Of a stretch of DNA of 46,142 bases, positions 36,854 through 45,966 are shown in pieces. Location: assembly GCA_027449545.1 (NCBI GenBank), contig DAIDLI010000126.1, positions 1 to 46,142 of the forward strand, in the 5' to 3' direction. The stretch's first letter is position 1; each line of letters starts with the position of its first letter. A program made the translations under genes and the position numbers. The notes beneath the pieces were generated by a model. It saw only the letters and a list, made by a program, of their open reading frames with translations. It did not search any database and had not been told where the DNA came from. Source of the stretch: Acidobacteriaceae bacterium (GTDB taxonomy: Bacteria; Acidobacteriota; Terriglobia; Terriglobales; Acidobacteriaceae).

Positions 36854-37438
36854 TCATTGAAATGCTGTACGACGCGTTTTCGCATCGCGACGATCGTGTT
36901 TACAGGTGCAGTCGAGGCACTGGTGGGTGGCACAGGCGCCGCAGACTTCCATCAGCTTGCGGGTCACGGCTTTCCGTGCGCGATGCAGCCGCACGTAGGC
37001 ATTGTTGGCGGTGGCGCCCTGGGCCTGGGCGAATGCGTCCACCGAATCGCCTCCCAGGTCAATGCGCTCGATGGCCTCGCGGTAGGCGGGCTTCAGCGCG
37101 CGAACGGTTTCGCGGATGCAGGCGCAGGCCTCCGCCTGCAACTCGAGTTCGTAGCTTTGGTTCGATTCCGCAGCAATCGCTTCGGCGGCCTTGGCGCGGG
37201 CGGCTGCCTGGCGGAAGTGATCGGCGACGGCGTTGCGCAATATCCGATAGAACCATGCGACCGAGCTCTCCGACTCGCGCAGCTCCGCCTCATGTTCCAG
37301 CGCCCGGACGTAGGCGGCCTGCAAGATATCTTCGGCAGCCGCAGCGTCTCCTACCCGAGCGCGCAGGAACTGGAGAAAGCGGCCGTGCATCTCGGCAAGG
37401 CCAGCCGTTGCTTCGTGTCTGCGAGGATTGATCTGCAT
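36854..37438 (-). CDS. ECF sigma factor with Cys-rich C-terminal tail (CorE-like layout)
   Basis: Extracytoplasmic-function sigma factor of 194 residues. Region 2 covers about residues 15-80 (AEDILQAAYVRALEHEAELR, then SSVAWFYRILRNAVADHFRQ). Region 4 covers about 105-165 (ALKPAYREAIERIDLGGDSV, NNAYVRLHRARKAVTRKL). Directly after it, residues 166-179 hold Cys166, 169, 174, 177 and 179 in a C-x2-C-x4-C-x2-C-x-C pattern, and two more cysteines (104, 106) lie just before region 4. Myxococcus CorE-type sigma factors use a C-terminal Cys-rich domain to sense copper or cadmium/zinc without an anti-sigma factor. No anti-sigma gene is adjacent here. The start at 37438 lacks a ribosome-binding site. 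Confidence 0.88.
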   Translation of the reverse strand: MQINPRRHEATAGLAEMHGRFLQFLRARVGDAAAAEDILQAAYVRALEHEAELRESESSVAWFYRILRNAVADHFRQAAARAKAAEAIAAESNQSYELELQAEACACIRETVRALKPAYREAIERIDLGGDSVDAFAQAQGATANNAYVRLHRARKAVTRKLMEVCGACATHQCLDCTCKHDRRDAKTRRTAFQ

Positions 37439-37455
37439 ATTTTTTGCGGTTTGCC

Positions 37456-37488
37456 GCCGGCGGCGCAGACGACTGCTGCGCCGCCGGC
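37456..37488 (-). terminator. Hairpin between the metallothionein-like gene and the sigma factor gene
   Basis: A perfect 13-base-pair stem (arms GCCGGCGGCGCAG and CTGCGCCGCCGGC, 7-base loop) lies 8 bases after the small gene's stop. On the minus strand an A-rich stretch and the sigma start follow. It likely partly terminates or stabilises the upstream message, letting the small protein be made in excess over the sigma factor. Confidence 0.65.
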
Positions 37489-37496
37489 TGCGCGGT

Positions 37497-37631
37497 TCAC
37501 TTGCGCGTTACTGCGCAGGCACACTGCTGGCACGTGCAGGCAGGGCAAGCACAGGGCCCGTCGCCGCACTTGCATGCACCCACCGGGCAGGAGCACCGTT
37601 GTTCGCCTGGTTTGATGTTCTTCGCGTTCAT
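37497..37631 (-). CDS. 44-residue Cys-rich protein, metallothionein-like
   Basis: A short gene below usual length cut-offs. It opens MNAKNIKPGEQR and then has ten cysteines in 27 residues: 13, 15, 20, 22, 27, 29, 32, 34, 37 and 39, that is five CxC pairs, with no His and no aromatic residues. CxC-rich, aromatic-free proteins of this size are the hallmark of metallothioneins, which bind Cu(I), Zn or Cd in thiolate clusters; identity with SmtA or MymT families cannot be judged. An excellent ribosome-binding site (AAGGAG, 7 bases before the ATG) and an ECF-type promoter upstream support it as real. It is the first gene of the operon with the Cys-tailed sigma factor. Confidence 0.85.
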   Translation of the reverse strand: MNAKNIKPGEQRCSCPVGACKCGDGPCACPACTCQQCACAVTRK

Positions 37632-37676
37632 TTCGTCTCTCCTTTTGAAGGGCCGGAGCGGCTCTTCAAAGGTGCT

Positions 37677-37702
37677 GACGCGCGATGTGCCGGAATCTTA
37701 CA
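37677..37702 (-). promoter_or_regulatory. ECF-type promoter upstream of the metallothionein-like gene
   Basis: On the minus strand TGTAAG (37697-37702) and CGTC (37677-37680) are separated by exactly 16 bases. This matches the general ECF layout of an AAC/AAG-containing -35 and a CGTC-like -10. It gives a leader of about 40 bases with a small GAAG/CTTC hairpin before the ribosome-binding site. The sigma factor encoded two genes down may use it, which would mean autoregulation. Confidence 0.6.
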
Positions 37703-37735
37703 GTTGTCTCCAGGGGGAAATGGATCTGTCCGCAG

Positions 37736-40210
37736 CTATTGCCGTAAGTCGACCAGCGTGGCGCCCATGCCACCTTCGTTCTGCGGGGCTTCGGCGATGC
37801 CGGCGACGTGGGGGTGGTTCTTGAGGAACTCGCGAACGCCGCGGCGCAGGATGCCGGCGCCGTGACCGTGGATGACGCGCACGCGCGGCAAGCCGGCGAG
37901 GAAGGCACGATCCAGATATTTCTCCAGTTCCTCCGTCGCTTCATCGACGGTGCGGCCGATGAGATTGATCTCCATGCGCATGTCGTCCGTGTTGGCGCTC
38001 GAAACCGAGACGTGCACGTTTTTTTGCTGGCGCACCGCGGCCAGTGGCGTGATGGTCTTCGCTTGCCCCGGCTCTCCCGCGGAACCTGGAGGCGCGGAGC
38101 ACTCGGAGCGCTTGACGCGCATTTTGATGGGTCCGAGCGCAACTTCGAAGAGGTCTTTCTCGATTTCGCGCTGCACGACGGCGATCTTGTTCATGGACTT
38201 GAGCAGCACGCGGTCGCCGGGCGCGATGTGGCGCAGCAGGTGTGGCTGGGCGTTGACGTCGCCCTGATCGGCACCGGTGCGATGCGCGACAACCGCCTGG
38301 TTGAAGCTCTCCTGGAACTCGCGCCGGAGGCGGTTGATGCGCCGCTCGGCCTCCTTCGACAGCTTCTGCTGCGCTGCGCGGTCCTCGATGGCGCGGACGT
38401 TTTCGCGCATCTGGAACTCGAATTCCTTCATGAGCGAGGAGAGCTTGCTCTCCAGTTCGCGCACGCGGTTGCGCATCTCCACATCGCCCTCGCGTTCCAG
38501 GCGCTTGCGCTCCTGGTTGAGGGCGTACTGCTGCTCCCGGGCGGCCTTGCGGTCGATTTCCAGTTGCGCCAGCTCGTTATGGAGGCGGTCGAGGAACTTG
38601 GCGATGTCGGCCTGCTGCGAACCGAGGCGCTGGCGCGCGCCGGCGACGATAGCGCGGTTCAGTCCCAGGCGCTCGGCGGTTTGGATTCCCGCGGATGCGC
38701 CGGGGACGCCGAGATGAAAGTGGTAGTTGGGCGCGAGCGTGCGCTCATCGACCCCGGCCGCGGCGTTGCGCACGCCCGGTGTGTTGGCGGCATAGACCTT
38801 GAGCGAGGTGTGATGCGTGGAGATCAGCGTCCAGGCACCGGCGGCGCGGAAGAAGTCGGCCACCGCGACGGCCAGGGCAGCGCCTTCTTCGGGATCGGTG
38901 GCGGAACCCAACTCGTCGAGCAACACCAGCGAGCATGCGCCGGCAAGCTGCGAGAGCCGGTCGAGGTTGGTGATGTGCGCGGAGAAGGTGGAGAGTGCGG
39001 CTTCGATGGATTGTGCATCGCCGATGTCGGCGAGGAAGGCGGTGAAGACGGGGAAGCCGGCCCGCGCCGCAGGTACGGGAATGCCCGCCTGGGCCATCAT
39101 GGCGAGCAGCGCCGTGGTCTTGAGCGCCACCGTTTTGCCGCCGGTGTTGGGGCCGCTGATGATTAGCTGGCGTTCTTCGGCCGTCAGTTCCAGATCCAGG
39201 GGCACGATCTGCCCCCCGGTGCTGCGCAGGCGCTTTTCGAGCAGTGGATGGCGGCCGCTTTCAAGGTGCAACAGATCGGATCCGAAGCTTGGCTCAACGC
39301 AGTTGAAATCGCGGGAGAAGCGGGCGCGGGCCAGCAGGCTGTCTACCAGCGCGAGCACCCGGGCACCTTCGCGCAGGCTGTGCGCGTAGCCGCCCACCTG
39401 GCGGGTGAGCGCCACGAAGATGCGGTGAATCTCGGCCTGCTCTTCTTCGAGGAGGCGCACCAGTTCGTTGTTCTGCTCGATGGTCTCGAGCGGCTCCAGG
39501 TAAACGGTCTGGCCGGAGGAGCTGGCGCCGTGAATGACACCGGAGACGCGCCGCTTGAGCTCGGCGCGCACCGGGATGACGAAGCGCTCGCCGCGGATGG
39601 TGATGAGGTCTTCCTGCGTGGAGCCTTCGCCGGAGAGCTTGCGCAGGGCAGAGCGCAGGCTTTCTTCGATGAGCCGCTGCTGGCGCTCCTGTTCGCGGCG
39701 GATACGGTTGAGCTCGGGGGAGGCATCGTCGGCGAGTGTGCCGTCGGGCTGGATCTTGCGCTCAATGGATTCGGCGAGCGGACGCAGGCTGGTGGTCAGG
39801 GCGGAGGAGAGTTCGTCGAGACCGGAGAGTTTGCCGGCGATGCGCGCGGGCGGCTCATGGAGCAATGCCTGCCAGGAGGCGACATCGTTGGCCAGTCGCG
39901 CGATGGCCTGCAATTCAGCGGCTTCGAGCGCGGCGCCTTCGATTCCGGCCTTGGCGGCCAATTGAGTTGGGTCGAAGAGGCCGCCCAGCGCGATGGAGAG
40001 CTGCTCTTCGAGGAGCAGGCGTACCTCGCCGGCGAGCTGGTGCTGGCGCGCGATCCACGCCTGATCGCTGGAGGGCTGTAGCGCCTGGATGGCTGCACGG
40101 CCGACGGGCGATGCGGCATAGCCCGCTACCAGGGCCAGCAGCGGCTCCCATTCGAGGGCAGCGCGGTCGGCGTTTTGAACCGGCGACGGAATGGGATCGA
40201 GCAAGGGCAT
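37736..40210 (-). CDS. mutS2: Endonuclease MutS2
   Basis: MutS-family protein of 824 residues without the mismatch-recognition domain, acting on recombination intermediates or collided ribosomes. The core domain and clamp helices occupy about 1-310. The ATPase has Walker A GPNTGGKT near residue 350 and Walker B LVLLDELGSATDPEEGAALA. A long coiled coil (about 510-640) leads to the C-terminal Smr nuclease domain with RVIHGHGAGILRRGVREFL near residue 780. ATG at 40210 has no strong ribosome-binding site. It lies 33 bases after the zinc-ribbon gene in the same direction, probably one transcript. Confidence 0.95.
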   Translation of the reverse strand: MPLLDPIPSPVQNADRAALEWEPLLALVAGYAASPVGRAAIQALQPSSDQAWIARQHQLAGEVRLLLEEQLSIALGGLFDPTQLAAKAGIEGAALEAAELQAIARLANDVASWQALLHEPPARIAGKLSGLDELSSALTTSLRPLAESIERKIQPDGTLADDASPELNRIRREQERQQRLIEESLRSALRKLSGEGSTQEDLITIRGERFVIPVRAELKRRVSGVIHGASSSGQTVYLEPLETIEQNNELVRLLEEEQAEIHRIFVALTRQVGGYAHSLREGARVLALVDSLLARARFSRDFNCVEPSFGSDLLHLESGRHPLLEKRLRSTGGQIVPLDLELTAEERQLIISGPNTGGKTVALKTTALLAMMAQAGIPVPAARAGFPVFTAFLADIGDAQSIEAALSTFSAHITNLDRLSQLAGACSLVLLDELGSATDPEEGAALAVAVADFFRAAGAWTLISTHHTSLKVYAANTPGVRNAAAGVDERTLAPNYHFHLGVPGASAGIQTAERLGLNRAIVAGARQRLGSQQADIAKFLDRLHNELAQLEIDRKAAREQQYALNQERKRLEREGDVEMRNRVRELESKLSSLMKEFEFQMRENVRAIEDRAAQQKLSKEAERRINRLRREFQESFNQAVVAHRTGADQGDVNAQPHLLRHIAPGDRVLLKSMNKIAVVQREIEKDLFEVALGPIKMRVKRSECSAPPGSAGEPGQAKTITPLAAVRQQKNVHVSVSSANTDDMRMEINLIGRTVDEATEELEKYLDRAFLAGLPRVRVIHGHGAGILRRGVREFLKNHPHVAGIAEAPQNEGGMGATLVDLRQ

Positions 40211-40243
40211 GGGTTGCTGCCGTTCTTCTTTCCGCGCAGCCCG

Positions 40244-40570
40244 TCAGCTCTTGGCAGGCCCCGCGGTGCTGGCCGGGGCGGAGGGTGCAGGGCTGGCCGC
40301 AGCCGAGCTGTCGCTTGCGGCGGGCTTGCTCTCCGCGGTTCCGGAGGATGAGCTCGAGGAGGAGTCCGAGGCGGCCGACGAGGAGCTGCCCTTCGAAGCA
40401 TAGTCGTTGACGTACCAGCCGGCGCCCTTGAATTGCAGGCCCGGCGCGGTGAGCTGGCGCTCCAGCTTGCCCCCGCACTTGGGACACTTGGTCTCCGGCT
40501 CGGAGTTGAAGCTCTGAATCTTTTCGAAGCGATGGCCGCACTGGGTGCAGCGATATGGATAGAGCGGCAA
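40244..40570 (-). CDS. FmdB-type zinc-ribbon protein with Ser/Ala-rich tail
   Basis: Protein of 108 residues. The FmdB-type zinc ribbon has cysteines in RCTQCGHRFE and KCPKCGGKLE (two C-x2-C pairs about 18 residues apart). It is followed by GLQFKGAGWYVNDYASKG, the usual FmdB extension, and then by about 45 residues of Ser, Ala and Pro, probably disordered. The start codon is TTG at 40570 with AGGA just before it. Function is unknown in most bacteria; the ribbon may bind nucleic acid or a regulatory partner. It is co-directional with mutS2. Confidence 0.85.
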   Translation of the reverse strand: MPLYPYRCTQCGHRFEKIQSFNSEPETKCPKCGGKLERQLTAPGLQFKGAGWYVNDYASKGSSSSAASDSSSSSSSGTAESKPAASDSSAAASPAPSAPASTAGPAKS

Positions 40571-40756
40571 GGTTCCTGTACTCCCAGGGGAAGATCTTCA
40601 CCCTGCTTCTATTGTAGCGAGGAGACGGAAACTTCTCGCAAACGGCAAAGCGAACGGCGGGTTCTTAGGGCTGAGGCTTCTTGCCGGGAGGGTGGGGGGA
40701 AGGCCGCTCTGCTCCCCTACAATGGTTGGTTACCGAGAAAGGGGAAACCCACACCT

Positions 40757-42946
40757 ATGAGCAAACCTTGGTCCCTGTCCTGGAAGCGGTGTGCGCGCAC
40801 GCGCACCTTGTTCGTACTCGCCACGCTGGCCGCAGGCACCTGCGCCGTGAACGCCCAGTCCACAAGCTCCGCGCCCAAGGCTGCGTCCTTCGGGCCCAGC
40901 AATCCTTTTTACGCGCCCAGCACTCTTCCTTTCCATGCACCACCCTTCGACAAGATCAAGGACTCGGATTACCAGCCCGCTATTGAGGCGGGCATGGCGC
41001 AGCAGCTCAAGCAAGTGGAGGCCATCGCCAATAACCCGGCACCGCCTACCTTTGAGAACACCATAGTGGCGCTGGAGAAGACCGGCCATCTCCTGGAGCG
41101 CGTGATGCAGACCTTCAACTGCGTCACCAGCGCGAATACTGACGACGCGCTACAGAAGGTGCAGGCGTACGAAGCCCCGCGGCTGGCGGCCGAGCAGGAC
41201 GCGATCAATCTGAACCCCAAGCTCTTCGCGCGCATCAAGGCCATCTATGAAAAGCGGGCTTCGCTGCACCTCGATCCCGAGTCGCTGCGGCTGGTCGAGT
41301 ACGACTACAAGGAGTTCGTGAAGGCCGGCGCCAATCTCTCCGACGCCGACAAGGCGAAGCTGAAGAAGCTGAACGAAGAGGATTCGACGCTCTCCAATGA
41401 GTTCATGACCCGGCTGCTGGCGGGCACCAAGGCCGGCGCCTACTCCACCGGCGATGAGGCGAAGCTGGCCGGGTTAACGCCGGCGCAGTTGGCCTCTGCC
41501 GCGCAGGCCGCCAAGGGACGCAAGCAGTCCGGCTGGCTCATTCCGCTGCAAAACACCACCCAGCAGCCCGATCTGGCTGTGCTGAGCGATCGCGCCACGC
41601 GGCAGGCCATCTTTGAAAACTCATGGAACCGCACCGAGCGCGGCGACGCGAACGATACCCGCAAGATCATCTCCCGGCTGGCCAAGGAGCGCGCCGAAAA
41701 GGCCGCCCTGTTGGGCTTTCCGAATTATGCGGCCTGGGAGCTGACGGACCAGATGGCCAAGACGCCCAAGGCGGCATTGGACTTCGTGAATGCGCTGGTG
41801 CCGGCATCCACCGCCAAGGGCGCGGCAGAGGAGAAGGAGATCCAGAACGTCATCAACCAGCAGCACGGCGGGTTTAACGTTGAGCCTTGGGACTGGGACT
41901 TCTACTCGGAGCAGGTGCGCAAGGCCAAGTACGATCTGAACGAAGACGAGATCAAGCCCTACTTCGAGCTGAATGACGTGCTGCAAAACGGCGTCTTCTA
42001 CGCCGCAAACAAGCTCGACGGCCTCACGTTCAAGGAGCGCCACGACATACCGGTCTACCAGCCGGATGTGCGTGTCTTTGAGGTCTACGATGCCGACGGC
42101 AAGCCGCTGGCGCTCTTCTACTGCGACTACTTCAAGCGCGACAACAAGAGCGGCGGCGCGTGGATGGATAGCCTGGTTACGCAGTCGAAGCTGCTGCATC
42201 GGCTCCCGGTGGTTTTCAACGTGGCCAACTTCACCAAGCCCGCACCCGGCCAGCCCGCACTTTTGAGCTGGGATGATGTGACCACGATGTTTCACGAGTT
42301 TGGTCACGCGCTCAACGGCATGTTTGCCGACACCGAATACCCCAGCCTGTCGGGTACGCAGACGCCGCGAGATTTTGTCGAGTTCCCGTCGCAGTTCAAC
42401 GAGCACTGGGCCAGCAATCCCGAGGTCTTTGCGCATTATGCGAAGAACTACAAGACCGGGGCGCCCATGCCTGCGGAACTGGCAGCCAAGCTGAAGAAGT
42501 CGCTCACCTTCAACCAGGGTTACGCGCTTACCGAGTTGCTGGCCGCGGCGATGCTCGACCTGCAATGGCACACGCTGCCGGCCAGTGCACCGCCTGAGAA
42601 TCCCGACGTCTTCGAGAAGCAGGCGCTCGAGAAGACTCATCTGTGGATCAGCTACATTCCGCCGCGCTATCGCTCGAGCTATTTTCTGCACATCTGGGCC
42701 AACGGCTACGCGGCCGGCTACTATGCCTATCTGTGGACCGAGATGCTGGACGACAACGCCTATCAATGGTTCGAAGATCACGGCGGGCTGACGCGGGCCA
42801 ACGGCGATCGCTTCCGCAAGATGGTGCTGTCCCGTGGCAACACCGAGAACCTGGAGCAGATGTATGAGAACTGGCTGGGCGGCAAGCCGACGATCGCCCC
42901 GATGGTGAAGTTCCGGGGGCTTGAAGGATTTTCGGCAACGAACTAA
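40757..42946 (+). CDS. dcp: Secreted M3-family peptidyl-dipeptidase (Dcp/oligopeptidase A-like)
   Basis: Zinc metallopeptidase of about 729 residues with an N-terminal signal peptide (CARTRTLFVLATLAAGTCAV, cleavage near NAQS). The catalytic motif HEFGH is at 513-517, with the third ligand in the following FVEFPSQFNEHW helix. FNVANFTKPAPGQPALLSWD is a conserved M3 phrase. Expected role: cutting dipeptides or short peptides in the periplasm. ATG at 40757 has GGGGA about 12 bases upstream and a TACAAT -10 box at 40718-40723; the frame opens at 40433 but that part overlaps the zinc-ribbon gene and is noncoding. Confidence 0.93.
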   Translation: MSKPWSLSWKRCARTRTLFVLATLAAGTCAVNAQSTSSAPKAASFGPSNPFYAPSTLPFHAPPFDKIKDSDYQPAIEAGMAQQLKQVEAIANNPAPPTFENTIVALEKTGHLLERVMQTFNCVTSANTDDALQKVQAYEAPRLAAEQDAINLNPKLFARIKAIYEKRASLHLDPESLRLVEYDYKEFVKAGANLSDADKAKLKKLNEEDSTLSNEFMTRLLAGTKAGAYSTGDEAKLAGLTPAQLASAAQAAKGRKQSGWLIPLQNTTQQPDLAVLSDRATRQAIFENSWNRTERGDANDTRKIISRLAKERAEKAALLGFPNYAAWELTDQMAKTPKAALDFVNALVPASTAKGAAEEKEIQNVINQQHGGFNVEPWDWDFYSEQVRKAKYDLNEDEIKPYFELNDVLQNGVFYAANKLDGLTFKERHDIPVYQPDVRVFEVYDADGKPLALFYCDYFKRDNKSGGAWMDSLVTQSKLLHRLPVVFNVANFTKPAPGQPALLSWDDVTTMFHEFGHALNGMFADTEYPSLSGTQTPRDFVEFPSQFNEHWASNPEVFAHYAKNYKTGAPMPAELAAKLKKSLTFNQGYALTELLAAAMLDLQWHTLPASAPPENPDVFEKQALEKTHLWISYIPPRYRSSYFLHIWANGYAAGYYAYLWTEMLDDNAYQWFEDHGGLTRANGDRFRKMVLSRGNTENLEQMYENWLGGKPTIAPMVKFRGLEGFSATN

Positions 42947-42952
42947 AGCCAA

Positions 42953-42984
42953 GTTGGCGGGGACCGGTTGAGGTCTCCGCCAAC
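42953..42984. terminator. Bidirectional hairpin between dcp and glnD
   Basis: A 13-base-pair stem with one G-U pair (left arm GTTGGCGGGGACC, right arm GGTCTCCGCCAAC) lies between the two converging stops. Confidence 0.75.
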
Positions 42985-42987
42985 CGG

Positions 42988-45591
42988 CTAATCCGCTGCC
43001 TGTTTGCCGCTGAGGGCGACCAAAAGCTGCTTCGATAGACTCTCTTGTGCTTGGGCGGTCAATTTCTCGCCATGGCTGGTCAGGTAAAAGACGTCGATGG
43101 CGGTCTCGCCTTCCGTGTCTACCAGCGCCACCTTGATGTCGCATTCGTGGGAACTGAGGATCAGCGCGATCTGCCGCAGAAGGCCGGGCAGATCCTGTGC
43201 GACCACCTGCAAGAGGGTGGCGTGCGAAGAGGATTCGGAGTCGAACTCCAGCCGGGTAGCAACTTCCACCTTGATGTTGCTGGGATGATTCAGATGCTTG
43301 CGTGACTGCAGCAACTGCTCAATCGAAACCTTCTGCGCTACGACGTCGTGCATATTCTCAAGAAAGCGGTGGCGTTCGCTGGGGTTCAGCTCGATGGTGC
43401 GGAAGACGTCGGAAAAGTGAAAGCTGTCCACGATGATGCCGGCATCGTTGGAATAGGCGCCGGCGCGCACGATGTTCATGCCCCAGGCGGCGAGCGCTCC
43501 GGCCACATCCGCAAACAGGCGTGAGCGATCGCGGGTGATGACCGTGAGGTCGTAGAGCTGGCGGTTGGGCCGCAGATCCAGTTGCACGGGATCGCTTTCG
43601 AGGTTGCGGGCCATTTCAAAATGGCTGCGGATCTGCTCCGGCAGGCGCGTCTGGAGATAGCGCTGCGGCAGACCTTCCAGGAACCGTCCCAACTGCTCGT
43701 ACTGGGCGGGCGGCACCATGGAGCGGATGCGATTCAGCAGAGTCGGGTCGATCGCCGCGTGGTAGCGGCTTTCATCCACCGAGCGATCCATGAAGTTGGC
43801 GGTGGCCATGTAGAACTGCCACAGGGTTTCGGCCTTCCACGGGGTGAGCGCCTCAGGGTTGACCGCCTTGATGTCGGCGAAGGTCATCACCGTCAGCATC
43901 TTCAGCATCTGCGGGCTGCCGACTTTATCGGCAAAGCCACGCACGTTTTCCATGTCGAAGATGTCGCGGCGCATGGCCAGGGACATTTCCAGGTGCAGCC
44001 GGATGAGGCTCAGCACCGTTTCGCGTTCCTCGAAGCCGAAGTCCAGCCGCGCCAGAAAGCTGTCGGCCAACTCCACGCTGCGCTGCGCGTGCGCGCCGGT
44101 ACGCCGCGCCTTGCCGGTGTCATGCAACAGCAGGGCTAGCAAAAAGAGATCGAGCCGGTCGATCTCCGGCAGCAGGTTGGCCAGCCGCTGCTCGTATTCA
44201 TGCGCGGGCTGGCGCAGACCATGCACGTTGTCGATGACCAGGAAGGTGTGCTCGTCGACGGTGTAGCGGTGGTAGCTGTCGCGGATTACGAGCGCATCGA
44301 TGCCGTGAAACTCGGGAATCAGCATCTCGAGCACGCCCAGGGCGTGCATGGTGCGCAGGGCGTGAGCCGCGTGTGGCCCCAGCAGCACCTCGCGCAGCGC
44401 GTTCCACAGGTACGGGCCCTCGGGAATGTGGATGGCCAGCACCGGCAGTGCGTCGGTGATGCGGTCTTCGGCGCCCTGCGAGAGCGTATAGCCGTGGGTG
44501 GCCATCAACGTGAAGACGCGCAGGATCGCGGCGGTATCGGAGAACTGCACGCCGGGCTGGACGTCGATGCGTCCCTGGTCGAGCAGGAACTCGGTTCCAG
44601 CAATCGGCGTGCGCCGCCGCCGGAATTGCCGGTAGAAGCTCACCGGCGCGGGCAGGTGCTCCATGAGCAGCACCGCACGGCGATAGATCACGCGCGCATG
44701 CCGGTAGTAGGTCCGCATCCAGTAGGAGGGATCGGCCGTGCCGCGGGTTTCCAAGCCGATGGAGAGGGCGGCCGCCTCGTCCTGGGATTGCCAGTCGAGG
44801 ATATTGTCGTCGCGCCCATGGCGGAAATGCAGAAAGCAGCGGGCCGCGGCCAGGAAGTCGAAGGCAGCCTCGGCGTCGCCGCGGGCGCTCTGGAAGACGC
44901 CGCCGCGCTGCCGCGGCCACTCTTTGGTGTCCTTGAGGTGAAACAGGAGTGCGAACCACAGGGCCAGGTGGTAGTCGCGCAGGCCGCCGGGGCCGTCTTT
45001 CAGGTTCGGTTCCAGGTGGAAGATGGTGTTGCCGAATTTGGCGTGGCGGCTGCGCGCAATCTCGCTCAGCTTTTGCGTGATTGTGTTCCACTCGCTGAGC
45101 ACCAGCCCGGGAAATACGGATTGGTGCAGTTGCTGGTAGAGCGGAAACTGACCGGCCAGAAAGCGGCGGTCCAGGGTAGCCAGGGTGAATTCGAGGTTGT
45201 CCGGATCGAAACGGCCGGCTTCTTTCAGGGTGCGGGAGTTGGGGCTGGCGCGCAGGCCCACGTCCCACATGGCCTGCACGATGGCCCGGACCGGCTCGCG
45301 GGACAGCTCCTCTGCCTTGATGTCGGCGTATACGAAGAGGACGTCGATGTCGGAGTAGGGGAAGAGATCCTTGCGCCCATAGCCGCCCAGGGCCAGCAGC
45401 GCCGCGTTGGGAGCGGGAACGCCGGTGAAGGCCCGGCGCCACATCTCAATCAGGATGCGGTCCACAATCGCCGAGCGGCGACGGATCGCCGCGGTGCCAT
45501 CGCCGGTCCGTTCGCAGGTCTGGCGCACCAGCGCCATCTCCTGCGTATATTGCTCCCGAAGGTCATCGACCATCAAAGACACTGGATTCAT
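42988..45591 (-). CDS. glnD: Bifunctional PII uridylyltransferase/uridylyl-removing enzyme
   Basis: Nitrogen sensor of about 867 residues that uridylylates PII proteins when nitrogen is low and removes UMP when glutamine is high. The nucleotidyltransferase site is [15 protein letters not shown] (residues 69-83, Asp81 and Asp83 metal ligands). The HD hydrolase domain shows [20 protein letters not shown] near 510. Two ACT domains at the end ([40 protein letters not shown]) sense glutamine. ATG at 45591 is chosen; the GTG at 45609 and the ATG at 45573 are alternatives, none with a strong ribosome-binding site. Confidence 0.94.
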   Translation of the reverse strand: MNPVSLMVDDLREQYTQEMALVRQTCERTGDGTAAIRRRSAIVDRILIEMWRRAFTGVPAPNAALLALGGYGRKDLFPYSDIDVLFVYADIKAEELSREPVRAIVQAMWDVGLRASPNSRTLKEAGRFDPDNLEFTLATLDRRFLAGQFPLYQQLHQSVFPGLVLSEWNTITQKLSEIARSRHAKFGNTIFHLEPNLKDGPGGLRDYHLALWFALLFHLKDTKEWPRQRGGVFQSARGDAEAAFDFLAAARCFLHFRHGRDDNILDWQSQDEAAALSIGLETRGTADPSYWMRTYYRHARVIYRRAVLLMEHLPAPVSFYRQFRRRRTPIAGTEFLLDQGRIDVQPGVQFSDTAAILRVFTLMATHGYTLSQGAEDRITDALPVLAIHIPEGPYLWNALREVLLGPHAAHALRTMHALGVLEMLIPEFHGIDALVIRDSYHRYTVDEHTFLVIDNVHGLRQPAHEYEQRLANLLPEIDRLDLFLLALLLHDTGKARRTGAHAQRSVELADSFLARLDFGFEERETVLSLIRLHLEMSLAMRRDIFDMENVRGFADKVGSPQMLKMLTVMTFADIKAVNPEALTPWKAETLWQFYMATANFMDRSVDESRYHAAIDPTLLNRIRSMVPPAQYEQLGRFLEGLPQRYLQTRLPEQIRSHFEMARNLESDPVQLDLRPNRQLYDLTVITRDRSRLFADVAGALAAWGMNIVRAGAYSNDAGIIVDSFHFSDVFRTIELNPSERHRFLENMHDVVAQKVSIEQLLQSRKHLNHPSNIKVEVATRLEFDSESSSHATLLQVVAQDLPGLLRQIALILSSHECDIKVALVDTEGETAIDVFYLTSHGEKLTAQAQESLSKQLLVALSGKQAAD

Positions 45592-45966
45592 GTGGATTGC
45601 CCGGCGCACCGCAGCAAAGGAATTGTTTCAAGCATAAGCGATAACAGGGGAAAGACGGTAATTTGCATGGCTCGATCCAGATGCGCGTGCTTGCTCGCAC
45701 TGCTTGAGGCAGAGGCGGCGGGGCAGGCGAGCGGTTTTCCGTCCGACTGTCGCGCAATACGATACGCACAGAGCTGGGAGCGCGGTTGCGCTATTCTGAA
45801 GGTGCTGGGCGGTGCTGCTTTTGCACCGTTTTCTTCCCCCACGCATCAACATGACTGTCGGATCCCGAGCATGCGAGAGGTGTGCTTCGCCGGAGTCCCG
45901 CATCGCCTGTTTATTTCCGTTTGTTGAAGTCAAGAATCAGATCAACCGATCGACGGAGGAATCACC
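45592..45966. other. Divergent intergenic region between glnD and the peroxiredoxin gene
   Basis: 375 bases. On the plus strand TATTCT near 45792-45797 could be a -10 box, but no matching -35 is seen. An 86-codon open frame at 45667-45927 lacks a ribosome-binding site and family resemblance. No OxyR/PerR operator was recognised with confidence. Confidence 0.3.

Noticed and set aside
45667..45927. 86-codon open frame upstream of the peroxiredoxin gene
   Set aside because: No ribosome-binding site and the sequence has no hydrophobic core or motif; it is the tail of a long antisense frame to glnD.
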